A stretch of 64,000 nt of DNA, from the NCBI GenBank assembly GCA_938005265.1, contig CALLOA010000149.1, positions 1-64,000 on the forward strand, in the 5' to 3' direction. The translations under genes and the position numbers were made by a program. Positions 34,983 to 45,732 of this stretch are shown in pieces; position 1 is the stretch's first letter, and every line of letters starts with the position of its first letter. Source of the stretch: an uncultured Granulosicoccaceae bacterium. GTDB lineage: Bacteria > Pseudomonadota > Gammaproteobacteria > Granulosicoccales > Granulosicoccaceae. The notes beneath the pieces were generated by a model that was given only the letters and a program-made list of their open reading frames with translations, did no database searches and was not told the DNA's origin.

Positions 34983-36044
34983 CTATGTATGGTCGACTAC
35001 CGTCCAATAAATATCCATTCCCGGATCAAACACAGTAACAGTTTGCTCACTATCCCCGGCTACTGCCAAGGTACTTGGAAATGAGACCGGTTTTGTCGCC
35101 TTCTGCAGAACCAATCTTTCGGTGTTATGTGGCAGGCGGTAAAAGTCCGCACCATTCAGCGAACAGAATGCTTCCAGATTCTGCAGTGCACCCTCCTCTT
35201 CAAAAACCTGCGCCAGACATGCCATTGTATTGCTTGCATTGAACACACCGGCACAACCACAGGCAGCTTCCTTTGTTTCTGTCGTGTGCGGCGCGCTATC
35301 AGTACCCAAAAAGAACCGGCAATCACCAGAAGTTACGGCCTTACGCAATGCCACACGGTGCTTTTCACGCTTTACAATGGGCAGACAGTAGTAGTGTGGA
35401 CGAATACCACCAACCAGAAGATCATTACGATTCAATATCAGATGATGTGGCGTCACGGTAGCTGCCAGGTTGGCAGAACCCGAGCGCACAAAATCCACGC
35501 CATCACTGGTCGTGATGTGTTCCATCACGATGCGCAACTCCGGCAGCTCACGGCGCACAGGCTCGAGTATGCGATCAATAAACACGGCTTCACGATCAAA
35601 AATATCAACATCCGGGTCAGTAACCTCGCCATGCACGCAGAGCGTTAAACCGCTCCGAGCCATACTTTCCAGGAGTGGCATGACACGTTTAACATCAGTG
35701 ACTCCTGAGGCTGAATTGGTAGTTGCACCCGCCGGATAGAGCTTGACTGCCTTGATTTCATCGACATCTGCAGCTTTCTGCAATTCATCAACTGTTGTAG
35801 TTTCGGTGAGGTATAACGTCATCAGAGGCTCAAAGCCCTCATCACAATGGCTGACGATACGCTGCCTGTAGTCGAGCGCCTGAGCCACCGACACAACCGG
35901 CGGCACCAGATTGGGCATAACAATAGCTCGCGCAAAATGCCTCGCTGTTTCAGGTACTACAGCTGCCAGCATGGATGAATCACGAAAATGTACGTGAAAG
36001 TCATCTGGCCTGATTATTTCCAGTTTTTCCGGAGTTTGTTGCAT
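34983..36044 (-). CDS. pyrC: Dihydroorotase (class II)
   Basis: A 353-residue cytoplasmic metalloenzyme that closes carbamoyl aspartate to dihydroorotate in pyrimidine synthesis. Zinc ligands are visible as HVH in DDFHVHFRD, the carboxylated Lys in [15 protein letters not shown], His in LCVHGEV, His in VMEHITT and Asp in GTDSAPHT. The flexible loop and the segments [14 protein letters not shown] and [15 protein letters not shown] are those of E. coli-type PyrC. It is a lone gene, divergent from the deacylase-family gene at 36133. Confidence 0.96.
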   Translation of the reverse strand: MQQTPEKLEIIRPDDFHVHFRDSSMLAAVVPETARHFARAIVMPNLVPPVVSVAQALDYRQRIVSHCDEGFEPLMTLYLTETTTVDELQKAADVDEIKAVKLYPAGATTNSASGVTDVKRVMPLLESMARSGLTLCVHGEVTDPDVDIFDREAVFIDRILEPVRRELPELRIVMEHITTSDGVDFVRSGSANLAATVTPHHLILNRNDLLVGGIRPHYYCLPIVKREKHRVALRKAVTSGDCRFFLGTDSAPHTTETKEAACGCAGVFNASNTMACLAQVFEEEGALQNLEAFCSLNGADFYRLPHNTERLVLQKATKPVSFPSTLAVAGDSEQTVTVFDPGMDIYWTVVDHT

Positions 36045-36132
36045 CGACCTGCCACTAATTTTATTAGGTTAAAACGGTTTAATCCGCATCTGCTTCTTGC
36101 CTGCACAGCGCGTAAGATGTAACACTAACAGT

Positions 36133-36627
36133 ATGAATGAATTACTGCATCCCAGTGTGAATTCAGCTTTAAAACAGCTGGAAATCGAGTACCGCGTGGT
36201 CGCATGCGACCCCAAGCTTGCGGATACTGCGGACTTTTGTGAACACTATGGTTTCACAGCGGAACAATCTGCCAACACGCTACTAGTCGGCTCTACCAAA
36301 GGTGAGCCTGTGTTTGCAGCATGCGTTGTACTAGCTAACTGCCGACTCGACGTAAACAAAACTGTTCGCAAAAAACTGGGCGTTAGACGCTTGTCTTTCG
36401 CAAGCCCCGAAGACACACGTCGCCTGACCGGTATGGAGCTTGGTGGTGTGACACCAGTCGCACTTCCGGAAAACCTGCCACTTTTGATCGACAGCAGGGT
36501 GATGCAATGTAATGAAATTATACTCGGCGGCGGCAACCGGGAGTCAAAATTACTTTTACCACCAGGCGGTTTACTGAAAATGTCCAACGCAGAGGTAGTC
36601 GAAGATCTGGCACTCGCGATCGACTAA
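36133..36627 (+). CDS. YbaK/prolyl-tRNA-deacylase-family protein
   Basis: A 164-residue protein with the YbaK/aminoacyl-tRNA editing domain. Key parts are the Lys in VLANCRLDVNKTVRKKLG, the loop MELGGVTPVALP (the family's G-x-x-P motif) and the late ILGGGNRESKLLLPP. Members hydrolyse mischarged Cys-, Ala- or other aa-tRNA. The usual GGYSPVG loop is here GGVTPVA, so the specificity may differ from classical YbaK. The ATG at 36133 is preferred over a TTG twelve codons upstream. A palindrome with a T-run follows at 36638. Confidence 0.85.
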   Translation: MNELLHPSVNSALKQLEIEYRVVACDPKLADTADFCEHYGFTAEQSANTLLVGSTKGEPVFAACVVLANCRLDVNKTVRKKLGVRRLSFASPEDTRRLTGMELGGVTPVALPENLPLLIDSRVMQCNEIILGGGNRESKLLLPPGGLLKMSNAEVVEDLALAID

Positions 36628-36637
36628 CAAGACACCC

Positions 36638-36682
36638 GGCATTGGCTCAATTGAACCAATGCCATCTGGCAATTGCTTTTTT
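36638..36682 (+). terminator. Possible terminator
   Basis: A 13-bp inverted repeat with one mismatch, GGCATTGGCTCAA/TTGAACCAATGCC, is followed after 13-17 nt by six T. The distance to the T-run makes this less certain than the other terminators. Confidence 0.45.
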
Positions 36683-36730
36683 AAAACTTTTGTAGCAGCA
36701 TAATAGATAGCGCTATCAGCGGCATAGCAG

Positions 36731-36766
36731 GAATTTATGTTCGTTAGTGAATTTATGTTCGTAAGA
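36731..36766. repeat. Two tandem copies of an 18-bp unit
   Basis: GAATTTATGTTCGTTAGT is followed directly by GAATTTATGTTCGTAAGA, two mismatches at most positions near the end, upstream of the small membrane protein gene. Confidence 0.85.
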
Positions 36767-36862
36767 TATTCAACAAAGGATCCGAATTACCTGGCTTAAT
36801 TACACGATAACAAATCCTGTAGGGCAACCTCTCAGGAATCAATCCTGTAAGGAATTTCTGGA

Positions 36863-37141
36863 ATGAATGGAAACACAGGGAATAACAACTTCGCAGCAAC
36901 AAGCCCGGAGGGCCACTCAGACTCTTTGCCTGGCCTTGAGGTCACGGCAGGAACTGCGGCTACCAGCCAGGCTGGCGACACCTACTTCTGGCTGATGACC
37001 GGTATGCTGATGTTGTTTGTACTGGTTTTTTTATTGGTACTGAAACAAATCAAAAAGGCAAGGCTTGCAGCTTACCCCGAGATACTTTCAGGGTTCACGA
37101 AGCATTACCGCCACAACCGACAGCGGCGAATAGTCGAATAG
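36863..37141 (+). CDS. Small single-span membrane protein, unknown function
   Basis: A 92-residue protein with a polar N-terminal half rich in Asn, Thr, Gly and Ala (residues 1-40), one membrane helix (FWLMTGMLMLFVLVFLLVL) and a basic C-terminal tail (KQIKKARL...HYRHNRQRR). The positive-inside rule puts the tail in the cytoplasm and the N-terminus in the periplasm, without a cleavable signal. AAGGAA lies about 9 nt upstream of the ATG. No family is recognised; conservation would need checking before calling it certain. Confidence 0.6.
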   Translation: MNGNTGNNNFAATSPEGHSDSLPGLEVTAGTAATSQAGDTYFWLMTGMLMLFVLVFLLVLKQIKKARLAAYPEILSGFTKHYRHNRQRRIVE

Positions 37142-37202
37142 TTCGGCTTACCAGAAACGCACTTATCCCATGTAAAACTGTGCATGATCATGCTTCGTGT
37201 AT

Positions 37203-38525
37203 TCATGGCTGGGAAATACAACTGGAAAAATCCGGATACAACGCTGGTGATACAGCATCCTGCTCTGCACCGGGCATAGACAATATCGACTCACACAAGC
37301 TATTCGCAGCTTGCTCAGACAACCCTGACTTGTTTAACAAACCAAGTGCCTTGCTTTGCATTTCCGCCGCATCCAAAGCATTTTCGGGATCGCCCTTACA
37401 GTGTCTACGCGACACCTGAAACGTTCTTTCATCAGTCGTTTTAACAGAAACTTTTGCTCCCCAGGCCGTTGGATATTCGTTACTGAATGGTGAATTACAG
37501 ACCACAGAAACCCGTTTGCTCAGGTCCAAGGCATCATCCCTTGCCGCTTCGCCAAAAGAGTCTAGATGAACTTCACCATGGTTGAGTGCGGTTGCCACAC
37601 AATGCTGCAGTGAAAATTTTGCCTGATATTCATTCAAAGCCTCTGAGCGATCACACAGATCAAGCGCTGCCTGATAGGTTTCCACTGCCACTTCACTGAT
37701 TAAACCATTACCCAGTTGTCCACTAAGCTCCAGGGCTGCATCTATCGCAGGGTGAGTATGACGACAGGACGGCCATGGCTTGATTGAGGTTTGATGCACC
37801 TGCCAAGGAGCGTCCGCGGGAATATTTAACTGACTGCTATCAGGGTCTGGACACAAACCCGCATAAAAGCCCTTGGCACCATCCAGTATATTCTCAGCCC
37901 CGGTAACTCCCAGGGATGCAAGCTCCGCAGCCAACACACCTGCTTCACTGCCACGACCGGCATGCAGATGCTTGCTCATGGCGCCATCAGACAAAAACTC
38001 CCATAACCCGGAAGCCTGCGTACCAGCGTTACCCAATGCCCAGACCAGCTGGTCTTCGTCAAGATCCAGCAAGTCACCGATTGCCATGGCGGAACCAAAA
38101 GGTCCGCAGGTTGATGTGTTGTGCCACACCTTGTAATGTGCGGGACCAACACTCATGCCGACACGGCAGACTGCCTCGAATCCACGGATTACTGAATCAA
38201 GCAATTGTTGATTGTTGATGTGTTTCTGGCTTGATAGAGCCAATACTGCAGGAATTACCACACAGCCCGGATGAGTAACTGACCCCCGGTGCAGATCGTC
38301 AGTTTCCGTTATATGGGTTAGTGCGCCTAGCAGAAATGCGCGAGCACATACAGACGAATCACCACGACCATCTGCCCATGCCAGGAACCGCTTTCCGACA
38401 TCAGTAACCGAACCTGCATAGGCACTGGCTAAAGCATCGAGAACCAGCAAGGCTGCTTGTTCACGGTCAGAAGCTGTAATCGGTTTACTGTTGATTTGCT
38501 GAACCAGATTTCTGGTTAGTGACAT
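37203..38525 (-). CDS. MmgE/PrpD-family protein
   Basis: A 440-residue cytoplasmic protein of the 2-methylcitrate dehydratase (PrpD) / immune-responsive gene 1 superfamily. Recognisable parts are AALLVLDALASAYAG, the active-site region THITETDDLHRGSVTHPGCVVIPAVLAL, GPAHYKVWHNTSTCGPFGSA, the SKHLHAGRGSEAGVLAAELA segment, and KPWPSCRHTHPAIDAAL. Family members are lyases or isomerases of tricarboxylic or other acids; no prpB or prpC is adjacent, so 2-methylcitrate is not indicated. The ATG at 38525 has AGGA upstream, inside the end of the AI-2E-family gene; the stop-to-start gap is only six bases, so the two are cotranscribed. Confidence 0.9.
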   Translation of the reverse strand: MSLTRNLVQQINSKPITASDREQAALLVLDALASAYAGSVTDVGKRFLAWADGRGDSSVCARAFLLGALTHITETDDLHRGSVTHPGCVVIPAVLALSSQKHINNQQLLDSVIRGFEAVCRVGMSVGPAHYKVWHNTSTCGPFGSAMAIGDLLDLDEDQLVWALGNAGTQASGLWEFLSDGAMSKHLHAGRGSEAGVLAAELASLGVTGAENILDGAKGFYAGLCPDPDSSQLNIPADAPWQVHQTSIKPWPSCRHTHPAIDAALELSGQLGNGLISEVAVETYQAALDLCDRSEALNEYQAKFSLQHCVATALNHGEVHLDSFGEAARDDALDLSKRVSVVCNSPFSNEYPTAWGAKVSVKTTDERTFQVSRRHCKGDPENALDAAEMQSKALGLLNKSGLSEQAANSLCESILSMPGAEQDAVSPALYPDFSSCISQP

Positions 38526-38531
38526 CACGGA

Positions 38532-39839
38532 TTATCCTTTTCTGCGCTTGTTCTGTTTGTTTTTTCTAGTTGTCTTTCGCTGCGGCTTTCTTGCATTGGC
38601 TGAAGCACTCTTTACAACCGTCGTACCATCCGAATCATCTGTGGTTGGATTGACCATAGTTGTATTGTCCTTGATATCTGAAGAATAATCAGCATCTGAA
38701 ACTTGAGCTATGGCTTCGGCTTCGGGAATATCACTAAAACCGGGAAGCCCCTGCACACTACTGCTTGGCATAAACGCCGTAGTCGGCAACCAGTGACTGA
38801 ACTCCTCACCATATAATTCCCATACTGTAACGAACAAGGCAGCGATTATAGGTCCAATTACAAAACCCCAGAATCCAAAAATAAACAACCCACCCAGTGT
38901 GCTGAAAAAGATGAGAAGTTCATGCAACTGGGTGTCTCCGCCTACCAATTTCGGGCGCAGGATGTTATCAACACTGCCAACAATCAAGGCGCAGAAAACA
39001 CCGACACCCAATGCCATAAACCAGCCGGTATTTATACCTATGTAAACAACCGCTGGAATCCAGATCAAGGCTGTGCCTATGCCCGGAACCACAGAAAGAA
39101 ACATCATGGCTACCGCCCAGAATAGAGCACTTGGCACCCCACCAAAGGCGAGAGCCATGCCGGCCAGAGTACCTTGTAAAATACCGATAACGGCTGTACC
39201 TTTTAGCGTTGCTCGGGTAACAGATTTAAACCGGGCCAGTAGCTTTTTTTCATCCTCATCACGCAATGGCAGATAGTAAAGGACGTAATAGAGCAACCTG
39301 TCTCCATCCATCAGAAAAAAGAACATCGTGTAAAGAACAATGAACCCCATCAGCAATGCATTGATGGTTCCTACGGTTGCAGCCTGCGCAACATCAATCG
39401 CAATTTTGCTGGCGAAACCAAAAATCTCACCCACGCGCTCTTTTGCTACATCCTGAAAAGGCAGGAGTTGATCGTAAAATGGTAGCGAGCTTAAGATCCT
39501 GCTGAAAGATTCGGGATCTTCAAATTGCTGTTGCACCCAAGGTCTCAAGCTATTGGTAACATCCAATGCTTGTGAAAATACTGCAGCAAGTAAAAAGGAG
39601 ACAGGTATGAAAACGAAACAGATGGAAATTAACAGGGTAATCAAAGAAGCGAGCGCTTTGCGCCCCCCCATCAACACCAGAAATTTTTCATAGAGCGGAT
39701 GAAACAAGGCAGAGAACAAAGCAGCCAGAAATATGGCAACCATGAAAGGTTTAATGATAAAAAGAAATAGTGCTGAAATAGCTACCAGCACCAATATCAA
39801 CACCGCCCTGTTGACTAGTTCATACTGCATCAGGGACAC
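38532..39839 (-). CDS. AI-2E-family transporter (PerM type)
   Basis: A 435-residue membrane protein with seven or eight membrane segments and the family pattern: LFLFIIKPFMVAIFLAALFSALFHPLYE at the start, MMFLSVVPGIGTALIWIPAVVYI in the middle and LVGGDTQLHELLIFFSTLGGLFIFGFWGFVIGP later. Members include the putative autoinducer-2 exporter TqsA and sodium/proton antiporters, so the transported solute is open. The last 80 residues are an unusual low-complexity extension, acidic and Ser/Thr-rich, ending in a very basic tail (ARKPQRKTTRKNKQNKRRKG). It is coupled to the MmgE/PrpD gene downstream. Confidence 0.9.
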   Translation of the reverse strand: MSLMQYELVNRAVLILVLVAISALFLFIIKPFMVAIFLAALFSALFHPLYEKFLVLMGGRKALASLITLLISICFVFIPVSFLLAAVFSQALDVTNSLRPWVQQQFEDPESFSRILSSLPFYDQLLPFQDVAKERVGEIFGFASKIAIDVAQAATVGTINALLMGFIVLYTMFFFLMDGDRLLYYVLYYLPLRDEDEKKLLARFKSVTRATLKGTAVIGILQGTLAGMALAFGGVPSALFWAVAMMFLSVVPGIGTALIWIPAVVYIGINTGWFMALGVGVFCALIVGSVDNILRPKLVGGDTQLHELLIFFSTLGGLFIFGFWGFVIGPIIAALFVTVWELYGEEFSHWLPTTAFMPSSSVQGLPGFSDIPEAEAIAQVSDADYSSDIKDNTTMVNPTTDDSDGTTVVKSASANARKPQRKTTRKNKQNKRRKG

Positions 39840-39884
39840 CGGAAGTTAGCAAGATTTGTAGAAACCTCTCTTTTGGCAGATTCA

Positions 39885-40274
39885 CTATTTAAACACCACT
39901 GTTTCCCAACCAGAGGGGTCAACACTGCCATCAGACAACAGTACCTTACGATCAGCACTGTTATTCGCATATTTATTTAGCGAATCAGAAGAAAATTTAC
40001 CAAACGCTGTACGAAAGATTGAATCCACCGATCTAATATCAGCCAGAGGTCCAATCATCGCTTTATCTGTTCCGACAACAACATCAGTATAACGACCACC
40101 CTTACGATGGCTTTCTATCCATTGTTGCATTTCATTGAAATGGGGCTTCATTGAATACGACGTATCTACAACTACAAGCAATTGCTTTTTATTGGCACTT
40201 AGCCAACCATGCGCCACACCCCAGCCAGTGAGGTGAAGCAACGCAAAAAGCGCAAAAGTAATCAACATTTTCAT
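39885..40274 (-). CDS. Small exported protein with a minimal VWA-like domain
   Basis: A 129-residue protein with an N-terminal hydrophobic segment (about 4-22; signal anchor or signal peptide). The rest resembles a compact von Willebrand A domain: QLLVVVDTSYSMKP gives a D-x-S-x-S metal site, and KVLLSDGSVD resembles the third metal loop. It is far shorter than a normal VWA domain (about 180 residues). It lies 19 bp after the solute-binding/VWA lipoprotein gene in the same operon, so it likely works with it. No family name can be given; the assignment rests on the two short motifs and on context. Confidence 0.65.
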   Translation of the reverse strand: MKMLITFALFALLHLTGWGVAHGWLSANKKQLLVVVDTSYSMKPHFNEMQQWIESHRKGGRYTDVVVGTDKAMIGPLADIRSVDSIFRTAFGKFSSDSLNKYANNSADRKVLLSDGSVDPSGWETVVFK

Positions 40275-40293
40275 TTATGACAAATCCGGTTCA

Positions 40294-41985
40294 TCACATT
40301 TCAGAATTAAGCAAGTTACCTATTCGGTAAGATGCTGAGCCCGCGCTGGATTCTATATAAGCCCCCTCCCCTAATGAGGCAAGCAGGCTTAAATGTTCGG
40401 AACTGATTTCATAAGCTATGGCATGAATCGGAATTCCTGAAAATTCAAGCGCTTTTTGTACTTTCTCGAATTCCAGGCCTCGATTGGTTCGACCATCTGA
40501 CAAAACGAAGATAAGCAGCTTGTGGTCCGGATTAGTTTGGGAAAATTCAAGCAACTGATTTGCTGCAACCACAACAGCATCGTTGGTGGCTGTTTTACCA
40601 CCAGCACTCAAACGTTGCACAGCACCAATAAACAAGGCTTTTTGCTGAACGTTAAAAGGCCTGACAAAAAGATCTACGTTCACCTGCTCATGATAGGAAA
40701 CCAGACCAATAGCGTTGGTAGAATTAATCAGATCTGCAGATTCAATCAATGCTTTTTGCAGATTAGCCAGCCGTTCGCCTTCCATGGACCCCGATACATC
40801 AGCAACAAAAACGGCAGCTATGGGGCGCCCGCCGGATTTTTTTTCTTTCCACAACCTTTGCGAACTGGCAATTATTGACTCGTCTTCAATCGTGTAGGCA
40901 TCAGCGTAGTCCGGATTCCGGCCGAAGCCGAAATTGCTAACAGCTTTTTGTTGCGCAGAAACGAACTCGGCAAACAGTTGCAGCACCTCGCGCTCCTGCG
41001 AATTAGCCTCGGGTGTTGCATAGAGAGGGCTGTCATGCCGAATGCCAAACGGCACAAAACGATAATCATTCATTCCCGTAACATTAACCCAGGACTGATG
41101 TTCCATGACCATGGCATCAAGCGTTCCACTACCCTGGGCAGCGTCACGCATTTGCAGAGTAGTTTGCGCAACGAATGGTACACCGGATTGAAAAGCTTCA
41201 AAGGCACTGGCAACATCAGGAGACAGCATCGCTGAATCGTCACCAGCAGCAAAAGAATCAAGAATGGTAAGCAGAAAGTTGAGTCCTGTACTGGATTGGT
41301 ATGGGTTGGTGTAACCCATAGCGAATGTACCATTACTGACATTGGTGAGTAACTTTTCCAAGTCCAGCTTCCCGTCAGTCGTGATATCTTCAAAACGTGA
41401 CTTCTTGACTACAATTCCAGCTGTATTAGGTGCAGTTTTCTGCGCTACTAATTGAACGTCAATGCCATTGGCCGTGAGCATTTTCCCCCAAAGTTCATTG
41501 CTTGGGGAAAATGCATCAGGAACATGACGATTAGCCAGTATGAATTGCGCTCCTAACCCTGAAGCGATTTTGCGTATCGCTACAGAAGCTCTCTTGCCAT
41601 TTGAAATTTTAAATTGCTGCTGATTGAATTCGTCAGCCAACTGTATGTAAAAGCCGTCGCGGCCTTTGCCAGCTTTCTCGGATGAAGTGAATATTTCCAC
41701 AACTTCTGTCTGACCGGAATCACGCTCACCTAACACGATTGGATATTCGCCAAGATCAGGCAGCATAGAAAGTAAATTGGAAGGCGACAGGCTAATATTT
41801 GCCAGAAACTGGTTTTCTCGCAATCCAGGCTTTATTTCACTTTGAGAAAGCTCCTGTAGTCGCACCGTGGCTGACTCAATGTCTTCAATTTTGTCACCAC
41901 AGGCAGCGAGAAACAGAGTCAACAGCAATATAGCCAAATAGCCACGCTGCAGGACAGGCTCTACGATCAAACTACGAAATTGCAT
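40294..41985 (-). CDS. Lipoprotein with a periplasmic solute-binding-like domain and a C-terminal VWA domain
   Basis: A protein of 563 residues. The lipobox FLAAC is at about residue 29 if the ATG at 41985 is used; an ATG at 42018 would give an overly long signal. Residues about 70-370 resemble a phosphate/molybdate-type solute-binding domain (two-lobe pattern; FYIQLADEFNQQQ, NRHVPDAFSPSNELWGKML, AMGYTNPYQSSTGLNFLL). Residues about 395-563 are a VWA domain with a complete metal site: ADVSGSMEG, Thr in GGKTATND and Asp in LSDGRTNR. Such solute-binding/VWA proteins are known in bacteria but have no settled role. It is the middle gene of three on the minus strand. Confidence 0.85.
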   Translation of the reverse strand: MQFRSLIVEPVLQRGYLAILLLTLFLAACGDKIEDIESATVRLQELSQSEIKPGLRENQFLANISLSPSNLLSMLPDLGEYPIVLGERDSGQTEVVEIFTSSEKAGKGRDGFYIQLADEFNQQQFKISNGKRASVAIRKIASGLGAQFILANRHVPDAFSPSNELWGKMLTANGIDVQLVAQKTAPNTAGIVVKKSRFEDITTDGKLDLEKLLTNVSNGTFAMGYTNPYQSSTGLNFLLTILDSFAAGDDSAMLSPDVASAFEAFQSGVPFVAQTTLQMRDAAQGSGTLDAMVMEHQSWVNVTGMNDYRFVPFGIRHDSPLYATPEANSQEREVLQLFAEFVSAQQKAVSNFGFGRNPDYADAYTIEDESIIASSQRLWKEKKSGGRPIAAVFVADVSGSMEGERLANLQKALIESADLINSTNAIGLVSYHEQVNVDLFVRPFNVQQKALFIGAVQRLSAGGKTATNDAVVVAANQLLEFSQTNPDHKLLIFVLSDGRTNRGLEFEKVQKALEFSGIPIHAIAYEISSEHLSLLASLGEGAYIESSAGSASYRIGNLLNSEM

Positions 41986-42064
41986 GGTCAGTTTTAGTTC
42001 TCCTTGATCAATTCTCATCTGAAATTATCAAATAACTGATCAATGTTGATAGTGTAGTGTCAGC

Positions 42065-42745
42065 TCACCTGCCGCTGTTGCTCGCAACCTGTGAAAGACT
42101 GACCAGCCTGGCAAGAGTATCAATTCTTTCGTATTTGCTAAACGAATCAATATTGGCAACCTCCACTGCTGTTTCAGTCAGTGCATCAAACATTTGATGA
42201 TTTTCATCCAGTAACTTCTGAATGCGACCCTCTTGTTCACGATACATTTCATCTTGCCTCGTATTGTTGTCCGCACCACCATGTTCTGCATCGTAGGTAT
42301 TGCTCTGAATGGTCGACAGGCTGTGTCCGATGGTCACCATATCAGACAGATTCTGTACCGCCTGTTTTTGCACCTGCCTTGCCGCACCCAGATATTCCAA
42401 AGGCATGTGCTTCTTTCCCAGAAAACGCGTTTCAACAACTGAATGATAATCATCAATCAGTCCATTAAGTTGTTTCGCCTGACGGACACCATCATCTATA
42501 TCCAGCTTGGCCAACTGTTTCCGAGCTTCTTTCAGGCGTTTCGACAATTCCAGATATTCCTGCTCTTCACGCTGCTCAATCCAGAGAACTTCATCACGCC
42601 GCTTGAAACCAGCCAATCGATAAAATATCGGTACACTTAGTGTGGCAAGAATACACACGAACACGTACCCGAGCATTATGAAAATACCCGGTCGAAACCA
42701 GAAAAAAAACATCGCGAGTAACAACAGCGACAGTGCAACAGCCAC
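42065..42745 (-). CDS. Membrane protein with coiled-coil domain, first gene of the VWA cluster
   Basis: A protein of about 226 residues. Two adjacent membrane helices lie at about 1-15 and 18-40 (ALSLLLLAMFFFWF, IFIMLGYVFVCILATLSVPIFY), followed by a long helical, probably coiled-coil cytoplasmic domain (EQREEQEYLELSKRLKEARKQLAKL and onward). It reminds one of XpaC-type partners of TelA proteins, but the match is only general. The annotated GTG start at 42745 has no ribosome binding site. The frame stays open upstream to a stop near 42810, and a GGAG lies 8 nt before an ATC ATT pair at 42790-42785, so a non-standard start about 15 codons upstream is possible. Confidence 0.7.
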   Translation of the reverse strand: MAVALSLLLLAMFFFWFRPGIFIMLGYVFVCILATLSVPIFYRLAGFKRRDEVLWIEQREEQEYLELSKRLKEARKQLAKLDIDDGVRQAKQLNGLIDDYHSVVETRFLGKKHMPLEYLGAARQVQKQAVQNLSDMVTIGHSLSTIQSNTYDAEHGGADNNTRQDEMYREQEGRIQKLLDENHQMFDALTETAVEVANIDSFSKYERIDTLARLVSLSQVASNSGR

Positions 42746-43026
42746 CAGCGTGTAATTTTTTATCTCGCTACCGAGGCCTTTGAAAATGATGGCTCTATCT
42801 CCACTTTAGTTTGATTGCGTGTGCTGAATGGCAGCAGACGTAAAGTCGAAAGGGTGCAGTGCAAACCTGGCAGAAACCCAATGTGGAGCAGCTAGCAGAC
42901 AACCCACCGGGCCTGTCGCACACCGCCAAGCTATTGACTTGCCTTCATTTTCGCTCAAAACCACTAAAGCAGACAAGGGCAGCAGGCGAGCGATAATACC
43001 CGCACCATGCCAGCTATAAGGTGTTT

Positions 43027-43953
43027 CTAGCCCAACTTGGTGCCATTAACTGCCAGATACACTGAATATATTGAGGACGTTGCGCAAATAAACAATCGAT
43101 TTCTCTTGGCCCCACCCAATGTCACATTCGAGACCGTCTCGGGGATATGGATTTTGCCAATGATACGTCCTGAGCGATCGATACAATGAACACCATCACC
43201 GGCACTGCACCATAATCGGTGCCCCGTATCCAGCCGGAAGCCGTCAAACATACCTTTGGTGCATTCGCACAATACAGTATCCGACAGCACCCCCGTTCCA
43301 TCAACATCAAGTTCAAATCGCCTGATATGGCGTGGGCCAGCTGGCACATGTGAAGCGCCAGTATCGGAAACATACAGGTATGACTCATCCGGCGAGAAGG
43401 CCAGCCCGTTGGGCTTCAGCATGGCATCGATCACTAGTGACACTGACCCATCAGGATCAACCCGATAGACACAACAGGAATCCAGTTCTGCGTCGCTGGC
43501 GTCGCCTTCGTAGTCGGTCAGGATGCCATAGTCAGGATCAGTGAACCAGATTGAATCATCAGATTTCACTACAACATCATTGGGCGAGTTAAATCGCCTA
43601 CCCTGGTACGAATCAGCTATGACCGTGCGTGTACCGTCAATTTCAGTTCGTGTCACCGAGCGCGTTAAATGCTCACAAGTGACTAACCTGCCCTGGTTAT
43701 CGACAGTATTACCATTACTGTAATCTGACGGAGAGCGAAATTCGGAAACTGAGCCACTGCATTCATCCCAACGCATCATGCGGTTATTAGGGATATCAGA
43801 CCAAACCAAATAACGCCCGGCGGCGAACCAAGCCGGGCCTTCGCACCAGCGTCCACCAGACCAGAGTTTTTCAACCTTTGCATGGCCGATAAAACACTGC
43901 TCAAAGTCCGAATCCAGAATCTCATAGCTGGAAACCGCTTCCGTATTATTCAT
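43027..43953 (-). CDS. SMP-30/gluconolactonase-family protein
   Basis: A 308-residue beta-propeller lactonase. Metal ligands are seen as Glu in RWCEGPAWF, Asn in RFNSPNDVVVKSD and Asp in YLYVSDTG. GAHRDY-like family segments are replaced here by WFTDPDYGIL and CEHLTRSVTRTE, the usual patterns of the family. Members hydrolyse sugar lactones to sugar acids. The start at the ATG 43953 is chosen because the upstream extension to 44088 has no resemblance to the family. It diverges from gnd, which could act further along the gluconate route after phosphorylation. Confidence 0.88.
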   Translation of the reverse strand: MNNTEAVSSYEILDSDFEQCFIGHAKVEKLWSGGRWCEGPAWFAAGRYLVWSDIPNNRMMRWDECSGSVSEFRSPSDYSNGNTVDNQGRLVTCEHLTRSVTRTEIDGTRTVIADSYQGRRFNSPNDVVVKSDDSIWFTDPDYGILTDYEGDASDAELDSCCVYRVDPDGSVSLVIDAMLKPNGLAFSPDESYLYVSDTGASHVPAGPRHIRRFELDVDGTGVLSDTVLCECTKGMFDGFRLDTGHRLWCSAGDGVHCIDRSGRIIGKIHIPETVSNVTLGGAKRNRLFICATSSIYSVYLAVNGTKLG

Positions 43954-44271
43954 TGGTCTGTCGTAAATCCATTCAAAATACCTATTCAACATCAGCTTGC
44001 ATTGGACAACTTTGGCAATACTGCTTGTTAGTATGCAGCTATCCAGCAAAACAGCTAATGGTTTTCGCAAGCAAGCTCTTATTGGCACTCAAATCCCGTG
44101 CCGAAACAAGTACAATAGTGCCCGAGTGTGCAATCATTTCGACACCGCATACATAGTAACCGCAAGGGCAACTAGCAAGGTACTTTTAAGCACCTGAAAC
44201 CCTTGATGGCAATAATTAATCCAAACCGTCATGCACAATGACACTAACCGTACACTTTTGAGGGATTCAAT
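43954..44271. other. Divergent intergenic region, no gene seen
   Basis: A 318-bp gap between the lactonase gene and gnd. It should contain both promoters. GAGGGA about 7 nt before the gnd ATG is its ribosome binding site. No repeat, hairpin or RNA gene was recognised. Confidence 0.55.
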
Positions 44272-45732
<1,461 letters not shown>

